Source of the DNA: Onchocerca lupi
Taxonomy: Eukaryota; Nematoda; Chromadorea; Rhabditida; Onchocercidae
Direction: 5' to 3'
DNA length: 64,000 nucleotides
Assembly: GCA_028564675.1 (NCBI GenBank)
Contig: JAOVVO010000352.1
Location: 1-64,000, forward strand
Part shown: piece by piece, positions 13,890 through 24,682 of the stretch
Position numbering within the stretch: the first letter of the stretch is position 1
How the letters are laid out: every line of letters begins with the position of its first letter
The notes under the pieces: model-generated
Databases searched by the model: none
What the model was told of the DNA's origin: nothing
What the model saw: only the letters and a program-made list of their open reading frames with translations
Position numbers and translations under genes: made by a program

Positions 13890-16800
13890 TTAAATATCTT
13901 TTCTCTGAAACCTATCAAGCACTGTTTTTGGAGAATCCACTGCCTTCACTGTTTCTTTCTCTAAAAATTCCTCTTCTAACTTCTTTCGTGCTTCGTTCAT
14001 CGCAAATCTTTGTTCGGATTGTACACCTTGTTTAATCTGCTCCTATAAAAGATGATAAATTTTTTAGCGACTATATTAAAAATAGACTCACTTTCTCTAC
14101 TGCTCATAAAAAATGCCAAGACATGACTAACTGACTAGCTTCCAAATTCCTTTACCTTTTTCAGAGCACTGCCTCGTCCTTTTTTCTTATTCTTCGGTTT
14201 AAACTTCACTTCACGTGGTTTCATATGAAGTAGCAACTTCAACCGTTCATTCTCTTTTTCAAGCAAATCTGTATTTACTTGTACGATTTCTGTAGTGTCT
14301 AAAGTGATCATTTCCGGCTGGATCTAAAAGAAAAAAAAATATTTCAGGACATCATAACTGATTTATTTCAGATTCTTTGTGTTCGTACACTCAAATTATT
14401 GAAACTATAAAGCACCTTATCTAAAAGCTGCTTCACTTCCCGCTCACGCCGCTGAGTTTTTGACTCATATGGATTTGTCAAGAGTGCATTGAAGTTTGGT
14501 TCTCCACTTCCTGCAAATGAAAAATGTCGATGAAATTTACTGATATAATTGGAAACAGTATATGCTTTTTAAAATGTGTCTTGTTTGTTTAAGATAAAAA
14601 TAATCATCTTGTTTATTTAAGATAAAAATAATCACCTGGTACAAGCAAACTAGTGAATCCATGTTGGTGTCCGACTCCAAGAACATCCTCATATGGACAA
14701 AATTGTAAACTGGAAACTATTCCTGTGCATTGATGTGATATGTAAGGTGTAGTAGTTGTGCCCAAATGCGCATCATTTAAAATCTGTGAAAAAAAATTTG
14801 ACTTTAAAAACAATGAAATGGCGGAATATATGTTTACCTACATTTCGTAGTAAATTAAATCTAAAGTTCCCCAATACATAAAACTGAGAAATCACCTGGA
14901 TTTGATTCCCAACGCTGCAAGCAACTGCATAGCGTTGACTGAAAGATACTTCAGCCAATCCAAACGGTAATGTATAAGCATATAACTGTTTATAATTACG
15001 TACATCCCATATCCTATAAGCAAAGTTATTAGATCATAATTGTCGATGAATCCAAGCTTCGAAAATCTGAATTTAACAAAAATTCATGGAAAGAGCAAAA
15101 CTACCTAAGTTTATGATCAAGACCAGTAGTGGCCATATAATTATTTTCCACAGCAATGCCTCGTACTGAACATGGATGGGCGAGCATTTTTATTAATGGT
15201 TCTTTGACATTCGGGGACCATAACTGCACTGTTCCTGAATATCACAACCATTATGTTTGAAATTATCAATGACTAAAATTATTCTGTGCGATGTTGTAAC
15301 GTGTACTGCCTCACTCTCAACACCTTTCCTTTCATATCAAAAGTTATAAAGTCAATTTTTATAAGTGACGCCAACCATTTCCATGTCCAGTATGAATGAT
15401 AGCATTGTTTGGATTCTGGGTCATTACATCCAGAGGTCCTTGTTTTGTTGGGAAGGACTGCACCATTTTGCCTATCGAAACATCCAAATAATGCAAAAAT
15501 GACGTTTTACTCTGCAAGTATTGACTACATGCATTTATTATGTGTAAGCAACATGATTTAAAACATTTCTCCTTGAAAACAAATAAGTTCTTTAGAACAT
15601 AATTCTTTAAATATATTTTTCATTCCTAATCTCACATAATAGTTACGCGATTTTTTAGTTACGGTTTGTTGCAAAATTTCAATGATAAATTCTTTCCAAA
15701 CTACTTACAAAGCATCTCAGCTTACCCCAGCAACAAGAAGAAAATGCCTGGGAAGAAATTCCAAACGCTTGATATCATGCAAATTTTTCAAACAATGCAA
15801 CTCCACACCCGTGTTATCATAAATATGCGTCCATCTCTTCTGGGCAACCGCAAACATCGTTTCAACATGCAACCATCTGAAATGTGATTTGAAATCTTGT
15901 TTGATAAAAAAAAAAAAACCCGAACAATACCAGTCACACTATCCTTCAAAATGTATTTGTTTCGTGAACTTCGCGAAACTTCTCTCATATGCTGAAGAAT
16001 TTTTAAAGTCCTCTTAACTAGATTATTTTCTGTTCGCTTCTATTTTCTATCTATTTCCCGACTCTTATATTAACATACTTCCCAAAATTGCTTACTTGAC
16101 ATCTCGGACACCCTCCATAACATTTATCTCACAACGGAGTGTTTTAGTTAGCCAGTCAAAGGCGGCAACATGCCCACATTTACCACCAATCAACAGATGA
16201 CGACCATTACGTATATAATTGGCACGATATGGACCAAAACGTTTTAACCGCAAATCAAAATGCTGTAAATAAACAATGAGTTCCTTTTTCAGGACCTCTC
16301 AATTCCAACCGTGAAAAAATTGAGGAAACTGTCAACCAGATAATAATTCTCCAATGAAAAATCATTAACAAAAAAAAAAAAAGGAAAAAAAATGAATGCA
16401 AAAATTATAAACTTACTTTGCTAGCACTAGCAATATCCACAGCATCGCATATATCTTTTTGTTTGATGGTATAAGTAAGTTCCCCTTTATCTCCAGCAAG
16501 AAAACTGTAGAAAAAAAGACTGATTAATTGACTGTAATTATAAGGAACATCAAAGAAGATCAAAGTGTGCAAATAAAATGTAAGGATCTAACAGGCAAAA
16601 TTTCTTACCCTTCTTGTTCATTATTGAGAATCTCTGCTCGCGCGATTTCCCGTGTCCTTTCTAGGAATCTTTTCTTTTTGTTTTCAAGCTTTGCTTTATG
16701 GAAACCGGTCTTCACATTTTCCTGTAAATGATCGAACTTCTTGCATAGGTCTTAACGTATTATATTCATCCGAATCAAATAAAAGTCCAGCGTAATTAGG

Positions 16801-17331
16801 ATCATTCAGAATTTCATTCCGTACCTCAATGACGACTGCATTCTAGATGACTGAGCAAAAGTTTTGGAAAGAGCTCAAATGACTTCCTCCATTATTGAAA
16901 TTAGTGACAGTAGCGCTGATGGTATAGAACTAATGAGTGATAAACATGAAAACAGTCCATCATCATTCGTAATAAAAACAATTACCGGATTAATATTTGC
17001 CGCACCCGTATCATGCCTTTCCAAGGCGTTTTGCGATATGAAAAAGTCACGATCGTCATCAGTCTTTTTCTGATCCTTCTCATGTACAAAATGTTCCTTC
17101 CTGAAAGAATTTTTTGTAAATGATTTAAATTTACCACATCTCTCTAGGGATTCTCCAAAATAACACACATCTCGGAAATCCGAAATAACGTATAGATGAA
17201 TAAATCACGAATAAAAATGTCAAGAATACTGACTTTACGTAAGCCCGTTTTCTCGATTTCGTCGAACTGACAACTGCGCTTTTTACAACCGAAAGGTCGA
17301 CGACTTCAGTTTTCGTCTCATCTTTTACCAT
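13890..17331 (-). CDS. WDR46/UTP7, small-subunit rRNA processing WD-repeat protein
   Basis: About 14 reverse-strand exons: 17331-17234, 17100-16986, possibly 16825-16842, 16739 (or 16721)-16609, 16504-16417, 16262-16096, 15876-15726, 15511-15376, 15234-15105, 15013-14896, 14783-14636, 14510-14416, 14323-14156 and 14042-13890; 559-571 residues. Hallmarks are RFGPYRANYIRNGRHLLIGG, CEINVMEGVRDVKWLH, FAVAQKRW, IYDNTGVELHCL, FLPRHFLLVAG, HTGHGNGTVQLWSP, FCPYEDVLGVGHQHGFTSLL, GEPNFNALLTNPYESKTQRR and the terminal LDRFQRKDI. In the family it is a nucleolar beta-propeller of the U3 snoRNP/SSU processome. The basic, Lys-rich tail is typical. The ATG follows a GCATTTCAG acceptor by 15 bases. The donor of exon 1 (GTCAGT) is weak and the second and third N-terminal joints are uncertain; the propeller exons are secure. 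Confidence 0.92.
14582..14637 (-). repeat. 28-bp tandem duplication at a WDR46 splice donor
   Basis: Two adjacent near-identical 28-base copies, differing at a few positions. The copy touching the exon supplies the donor GTGATT after 14636. In the intronic copy the equivalent bases read GATGATT, so it cannot act as a GT donor. Confidence 0.8.
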
Positions 17332-17866
17332 CACTTCGTACCAATCCTGAAATGCATCCTATTTGCATTCAACAAAACCAATCCAACCAACGAAAAAGCT
17401 CACTCTTACACTTCCATCCAATCCTCTCTTTGCATCACGCTACACAACGCTAATATGCCGTGTATTATTGAATCGAAATGAAAATTTCTGTCTCATCGCA
17501 CATTCAAATATTCTCAAGTTTGGTTTTTCTTCATGTTTCGGATGAGTCAATTTACGTAAAAATGTTTCTGTAGTTCTAGGTTGTCTTTGTGGAATAATAT
17601 AAAATTGCTAAAAGAAACCTTTTTATGGATGTTAGTTATTAGTTCGTATTATTTAATCATATAACAGCGAAATGTATGACCGGTTTTCATGTTAGCGATT
17701 AAACCATATCATTTAATCACATTTTTTTTTTTACTGTTATAATTGTCTTATTTTGGTTGTTGATATGAAGTATGGTAAGAAAACCAATAAAAGTTTTTTG
17801 TGTTATTTTATTCGTAAGGAAATGATTTTACTGAAACATTTTGTTTTGATCATTAAGGTGATTCGA
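17332..17866. promoter_or_regulatory. Head-to-head intergenic region of WDR46 and the LARP7-like gene
   Basis: About 535 bp separate the two start codons on opposite strands, so both promoters must lie here or overlap. A GCATTTCAG acceptor on the reverse strand at 17347-17355 is a probable SL site for WDR46. On the forward strand a CATTAAG acceptor lies just before the LARP7 start. I see no clear TATA box. Confidence 0.55.
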
Positions 17867-20800
17867 ATGGAGTGCGATGTTGACAAGAAATTTAACGACG
17901 ATAACAATTTAGGACACTCCAATAATGAAACTGTCAATACTGCTGAAAATTTTTCCTCAAAAAAGAATGGTAATGGAAAACGAAAGCGGAAGCGACCACG
18001 AACTAAAGCTCTTCGCCGAACAATTAGAGAAAAAGTAAATTTATTTCATTTACTTTTTTTTTTCGAAATTGAGTATAGGAACTATTTAATGAATTCAACA
18101 TTATTGTGCATGGTACATATTGCTGCGATCACAAATCGTAAGCATGTGGTCATGTAAAATTGTCTTTGAATGAAGTAGAAATGGTGCAAATAGAAAGTTT
18201 CATCCACCTGCTGACTGGCAGTTTATTTACTCGTACTTGAGAAGGCGTATTGAAGAAAAATAAGTCGTTTTTAGTCAGCAGTGACAAAATTTCTGAATTT
18301 CTTAAGATAGTAAGTTTTATCTGGCCTTTATATGTAGCTAATTTACAGATTGAAATAGCATTATGTACGAGTGATTCGCCAATTCAGGATATCCTAGAAA
18401 CAGATATGGATTGTGTGATAAGTGCGCCGCTGTCATCAATAATAAGGTTGTTGAAGTTAGATATGGATGAATATCGAAGATTAAGTTGCAAAGCGCTTAT
18501 TAGCATTGGAAATTTATCGAAATTTTTTTCAATAACTGGTGATTCAACGGATACTCTTCGGCTTGTACTCAAAGTCAATGATTTGGATCACAGTTCTACC
18601 GTCGTTTACGTTGTAAATTTGTTTCTTTTGAAGATTTTTAATCAGATCAAGTTGTAGTTTATAAGAATCCTAATTTATAGTTACTGTCAGCCTTTGATAC
18701 TGCTTACATGTTTAGATTCACGTAAAGTTTTATTTAGCATTTAAAAAATTTTATACATAAAGACGGATGATTTCTATTTTCGACCACATCAGAGATTGAA
18801 GTATCGTAGCAAAGTTTTTTTTCAGGACAATTTACCCTTTGGCTGTAAAGTAGATTCACTGAAAAGATGGGCGTCAACATTTGGAACTGTTGTATTTGTA
18901 CATCCCATCATGATGAGAAAAACGAATCCAAACAAGAGTTCCCTTACAAATGATGTATCTACATCAACTGAAGTATCTTCATCTGCTGTATGTACCGGCA
19001 GATTTTTTCAAAGTGCTTTCATCAAATTTGTAGATGAGCAGTCCCCAGTGGATTTTATTAAAGTATCATTTTTATTATTTTGAAATCTAATAATAATAGT
19101 AATAATATTGTAGTTATCCGTAAATGTCTCTAGAAATTAGACATTATTTGGTGATCTTTCTATTGCAAGTCTAGCTATTCAAAGTAGATCAGGTTTTCTT
19201 CTTTATGGCATTACTTGATAAAACATTTATAGTTTCATCAGCTGCTGCGGGAGAAAGCAGCTAAGAGACGACGCAAAAAGCTGAAATTAGAACGAAAGCA
19301 GGCAAAGAAAAAATTAGCGAATTCTGTTTCAAGGATTAGGAGCAAGACGAAGCGGCAAAGAAAAAAACGCAAGTCAAAAAAAGTAGCAGAAAGCAGTGCT
19401 AAAAGCCATGTGCAAAGGACCAAAAATGAAGAAGGTGAGATTTCTGGAGATTTGGAAATTCACTCAGTCGTGAGAATTTAAATGAGATTGTTTTGAAGTG
19501 AATTTCAAGAATCAAAAGTGGAATTAAGAAGGAAGTGTCAATGCTTTTTTTTTCATTTTATAGAATTTCCATTATTTGACAACAACCAAGGTACTTTTTT
19601 CTTGCAAACTTGCGCAAATTTAAGATTTAAGATGATTTATTTAACTTAATTATTGTAAGTTAATTCAGTTCATATGTGTCATTTTACAAATTACCGAAAA
19701 ATACCTAAAAAAAATCTTGAGTTCAGAGGCAGTGGGAACTGGAATCGTCGATGCTGAAAAATCAGAGGTGTGCGTGGATAATTTTAATGATGTTGTAAGG
19801 GGTGAGGATGGAAATTACAGCAGACAGGGGAAACGAAAGAGGCGATCAAGTCATGGAGCGGATAACATAATGCTTAAAAAATCCAAAATGACTGCTGATG
19901 AAGGTAATAATACCAATTTATTATTTATAACGATACCTTAATGCATAGATATAAGTGTCTTCGAATATTTTTTGTTTAAATTGTGAATAATGTTCTCTAA
20001 AATTTTGAATCTTTTGCTGCGGAAACATTGAAAAAAAAAAAAAAGAAATATTCTGACACGAAACATTCCGAGAAAAAGGTTTCCGAAACAACTGATTCGG
20101 CAGTTAATTTAAGAGAAAAAAACTATTTAATTGCATTAATCTAAAATGAATAAAGGATATTGGCCTTGCAGAAAAGAAAGTTGGAAAAGAAGATGATAAA
20201 TCAATTGGGTTTGAAAATGTTGATCCAAAAAAAACTTCTGTAAACATCGATGTAGATGAAGAGAATCATGAAATTAAGGACGGTGAAATGGAAATTTGTG
20301 ATGGATTCACAGCTGTCAAGAATATACCTCAGTTGACGGTTGTGGCCACTGAAGAATCATCGGAGAAAATATTCAGAGATGTTGGAACCGATGTTCCTGA
20401 AGAATTTTTATTGGGCGAAGTTGGCGATGTTGTGAAAAAGTGCGTTTTGAGAAGTTCATTTTTAGATACGGATTTATGGCTAGCAATCCTGTTCCTCAAC
20501 TGTTAGATTAATAGAAACCATTTCATCGTCAATTTAAATTCTGGAAGTTTGAATTCAAAGTATTTTAATATATTTATTTTAGACGAAAACGTGTGCATCG
20601 ACAAAAGCGGCGCAGTGATAAGTCAAAGAATTGCAATCCATGTCCAAAGAAATATTTTCATGATATACAAGTATATTCATTGTAAGAAATTTTTCTTCCA
20701 AACTTTTACGTCGAATATGAATTTTGATTTTAACCATATTCAACATTATACAATTCTTTCTTTTTATGAAATAACATTTTTTATTTTCTTGGTTTGCAGC

Positions 20801-21229
20801 TTCTCTTCTCATATCACTTTTTTTTTTTTTTTAAGGGATACATTTCACAAACTCCGTGCAAGATATTTGGAATTACAGAAACAACAAATGGTTCAATTGA
20901 AAGCCAGTTTGAAAAAAAAAGGTGTACCGAATACGTTATCGGGTTTGACCAAAAAGGAATGGAAAAAGAAACGTGGGCGTAATCGAGTAAACTTTTTTGT
21001 TATATTCTCCATTTTATTTCTACTTTTCGATCAAAGAATTACTTTACGGCCTACTTCTTTTTCTTTTTCACTTGAGCCTAATTTTTAAGTTGAATTCAAT
21101 TGTTTTCGATGAGTCCTTGTTTCTTTACAGCTTATGATGCGCTCCGCAAAACTACGTGAAGAGTATGAAGATCTCTCTCATCTTATCCCAGAAGAAGATA
21201 AGCTTGCAGATGTCCAATTTAAGTTTTAA
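17867..21229 (+). CDS. LARP7-like La-related protein, apparently without xRRM
   Basis: Exons are 17867-18034, 18349-18612, 18763-19062, 19233-19434, a possible 27-nt microexon 19564-19590, 19727-19903, 20172-20439, 20583-20681, 20836-20986 and 21131-21229, about 584 residues in phase. After a basic N terminus (GKRKRKRPRTKALRRTIREK) comes a divergent La motif at ~55-125, then an RRM-like domain at ~157-244 (FFQDNLPFGCKVDSLKRWAS, GTVVFVHP, QSAFIKF). A long Lys/Arg/Glu-rich linker leads to a segment LDTFHKLRARYLELQKQQMV at ~502-522 that resembles a stretch I recall preceding the xRRM in animal LARP7. Animal LARP7 binds the 3' end of 7SK RNA and U6 in the nucleus. Here only ~60 more residues follow, with no xRRM. 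The third exon uses an AAAG acceptor, which is unusual. Family assignment is moderately sure. Confidence 0.72.
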
Positions 21230-22801
21230 GGGTTCGGTAAAAATTTCCTGTTAATCATTTCACTTGTGTTTGAAGCTGCTTTTTGCTTTTTTCTTTGTTC
21301 TTTTCATTTTATAACGTAGGAGATCATTATTTATGTTTCTGTGTTTTTCGAACTTTTTGAGTCTTAAAATGATTAATGATCATGACTTTACGTGTAATAT
21401 TTTTAAAATTTTTCGTAATGATGTAAGTTATTTTAGTTATGTAAAATAAGTTTTAATCCAGAATCCTTGCTATCTTCTAGCTGCTGAAAAGCAACTAATT
21501 TTTTGTATTTTAAAGTGTGTCCCGATTTTAAAATTTGCTTATAATGGCTGCAATTATAATAACCTAATACTAAGTAAAACACGATCTGATGGAATATTAA
21601 TGAGGTTGGATTATGCTAATTTTTATTTCGGAAAAAAGACCCAAGCAAATAATGTACATAAAATGTACTAAATTTTCATATGAAAAATAGTGATAAACGG
21701 AAAAATAAAAATGCTTAGAAATGATAGAATATCGTAACATCGCTTAGAAACACTCGACTTTCACGACTGCATAACGAACCATACAAATTTATGGGAATGA
21801 TTTTTGTGAACTTTTTCGAGATCTCAAATCTTTCAATTTGAGCTAATCAGCATGAATCCTGGGATGTTATTGTACATGAAATAAATAAATTCCCTTTTTA
21901 TACAAATTTTCTGTTCTCGAATTTATTGGAAATTTCGGGAATCTGAATAAAGAAATGAAATTAGAATTTTTTTACACAGCAATTCATAAAAATGAGGCAG
22001 TATAATGTACAATGTTACATAGGGAACTATGAAGTTTATAAATATATGAGATCTGTGTAGCAGTTGATCGAACGGAAATGGCCGCAAGCTTGGAGTTAAA
22101 CATCTTTCCGGAAAATTCACTTTTTAATGGTGAATTTTTAGGCGTTTTACTGAGAATAACAATAATTTGTCATAATTTTTAAATTGAAATTCCGATGGGA
22201 TTTCTCGGATTATGGTTAGATTTGCGGTCATCACGGTACAACAAGAAACATACATAGATAAATGTAACATTTTCAGTCATGATAGGTTTTTTTTTTTTTT
22301 TAACTTTTTAATTAAATTTTTCGTTAGAGGAAATACTTGGAAGTTTGACATCAGTTATCCTCCTTGCTCTTATTTTTATTTAATCCTATGCTCAAATTAA
22401 TACCCGTTTGTATTAACAATCTCTTTTCTTTCGTCCATTATTTTCTTTAATAAATTTTCAGCGAAATTCATAAATGATTCGAAATTTCTCAGATTGTTAA
22501 ATCATGGAATTTCCAAAAATAATACATATACAAATGCATTTTAACAAAAATAAAGAGATAAAAGTAAACTGACATAACTACCCTTTTGTTATGGTAATGA
22601 AAGTCCTGAGCAAGGAATGAAATACAGAAATTAGATGCACAGGTAAATAGGAATTTTTTGGATCTTGTTTATGTCACAATGCTATTAAAATTGAGCGATA
22701 TGTTTGTGTTTTGGATACGATTGAGAATAACAATGGAAATTGTTGGTTGCAAATTTTCGGCAATTTTTAGGAAAGAAATTGTGGAATTTTTATGATTGAC
22801 T
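21230..22801. other. Non-coding region between convergent genes
   Basis: This contains the 3' UTRs of the forward LARP7-like gene and the reverse calmodulin-like gene. I looked for exons encoding an xRRM after 21229 and saw none. AATAAATAAA near 21890 could be a polyadenylation signal. The two open frames (reverse 21923-22120, forward 22212-22400) have no splice or family support. Confidence 0.5.
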
Positions 22802-24682
22802 TCATTTTTTGGATGAAGTGTCGACGAATGGATCATCTTTAACATCATCGTGAACGATCGGAGCAATCATTTGGACAAATTCCTCATAATTGATCTGGAA
22901 AATTCCGAATTTTTTATGCTTTAAAAATTCACAAGCTTTATTTTCAGTAGCCAAACTAAGAAAAAATGTGTTAGTCTTACAAATAATTTTAATTGGCATT
23001 TAGATTATGTTATCAGATGATTCATAACATTTCGTATATCTATTTAATTCATTAAGCTACGCTGAAATTCCAAAAGAAATGATATTGACCTGTTCATCAC
23101 CATCTTTATCAACTTCCTGAATAATTTCATCTACTTCTTCTTCGCTGAATTTTTCACCCATCGTTGTCATGAAATGCTTAAATTCTTGAGCTGTGATATA
23201 TCCATTGCCATCTTTATCAAAAACTCTGCAAATTTTGCATAATAAATTCTGTTGAATCAATTTGACGAATTCGAAAAAAAAAAGCAGTTTGAAAATTTGG
23301 AATTATTTTATCATCTTGAAACATAAATTATTTTTGCACAATTTTTTTAAAATTCAAATATTATATATAAAGGTATATTTTAAAGAAGAAAAAAAAAAAA
23401 TGAGGAGAAAAAGATGTAAAGAGCTTAAATGCTCTGTATCTTTTTGTCAGTATTAGAAAAAAAAAAAGGAGGAAATACTTTTCACGCATGAAATGGTAAG
23501 TTATGTGTAAATTGATAAAATGTTATAAGCAGGAAATAACAAGAAAAGTAACGGAAGTAACGAGCAGAATCAATATTTTTGACAATTCGATCATGTTTCG
23601 GTTAATATCTTTGTTTTGCCAGAAATAGAATGATTTGATAACTAATAACTGTGAATTTTTCCTTAGTTTTTTTTTTTTTTTTTAGAGAGAAAAAATATCA
23701 GCATGGAAATATTTGTAATTTAATTTTAATATTCTTGAAGTTTTCATTTATCAAGCTGTCCTATAACTTCAAACTCAGCAGTATTTGATTCGGCTATTAA
23801 ATCAAGATAATTCGATCTTCGGCAAGAGCCAAGATTTCGTATCTTTTGTAAACAAATGTTGTGTCATTTCCGACACTTTTTCTCACGAAATCAATCATCA
23901 TAGCAGACATAAAAGAGACAGGATGATTGATGAAAAATATACATACTTGAATGCTAATCGTATCAATTCCTGATCCGTTTCCTTACTCATTTCTTTCATC
24001 ATTTTACAAAATTCAAAAAAATCAATTTTGCCATTGCCATCCACATCGTATTCATTAACCATATTCAGTAGTTCTTCCTCAGTTGGATTTAATCCGAGAG
24101 TACGCATCGCTACGCCTAATTCCCTGATATTCATCGTACCATTGCCATCTTTATCAAACATCTAAATATTATGAAACTAAAATTATCACTAATACATATT
24201 GTTAATTAACATGATTTGAATTAAATCCATTTTTTTTTTACATGAAAAGTACAGCTATATATGCTTTCATGCAAGCATTATCATCGAAATGCATTTCAAT
24301 ATTACAGTGAAATTAAAATAAAAAATTAAGATGTACTTCGTCAACTGACAGAAAAAGAAAATGAAAAATCAATTTGCTAAAAATTTTTGGATTTTAATTC
24401 AAAGAAGTTACTGAAGAACAAAAATGTAATAGGATCATTCATTTATATCTCAGGATAAATTCAAAAAAAAAAAAAAAAAAAAAAAGATCAAGTAAAATTT
24501 AGAGCTTTATATAGAAATTCAAATTGTTTCCAATAAAACCTTGAATGCTTGTGCAAATTCTTGCAATTCTTCCGGTGTAAAATCGTCCTGTTCCGTTGCC
24601 GCTGATGAATTGGTACATCGCCGATACATTTTTGGTTCATCAAGATGTGCGGATGATGAGTATGCTGGTTCCGTGTTATGAC
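22802..24682 (-). CDS. Calmodulin-like four-EF-hand calcium-binding protein
   Basis: Reverse exons are 24682-24540, 24161-23947, 23225-23090 and 22894-22802, in phase. From the internal ATG at 24629 the product is 177 residues. Four EF-hand loops follow in order: DKDGNGTMNIRE, DVDGNGKIDFFE, DKDGNGYITAQE and DKDGDEQINYEE. The spacing and the motifs LTPEEL-like FTPEELQEFAQAF, ELGVAMRTLG and FSEEEVDEIIQEVD match calmodulin. Compared with calmodulin it has an extra N-terminal region and a distinct acidic tail (VHDDVKDDPFVDTSSKK), as in nematode CAL-type proteins. The fourth loop has Glu at position 6, where Gly is usual. The first exon shown starts at a TTTTTCAG acceptor in phase 1, so either a short upstream coding exon is missing or a spliced leader joins here; the true start is unresolved. 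The first donor, GTTTTA, is unusual. Function as a Ca2+ sensor is family inference. Confidence 0.88.

Noticed and set aside
18061..18312. Possible extra exons between LARP7-like exons 1 and 2
   Set aside because: Short segments with splice-like ends exist at 18080-18113 and 18278-18312, but exon 1 joins 18349 in phase and gives a better La-motif alignment.
20794..20982. Alternative forward frame through the LARP7-like exon at 20836-20986
   Set aside because: It is open for 48 codons but ends in a stop. The other frame continues in phase from the GTAAGA donor at 20681 and into the terminal exon.
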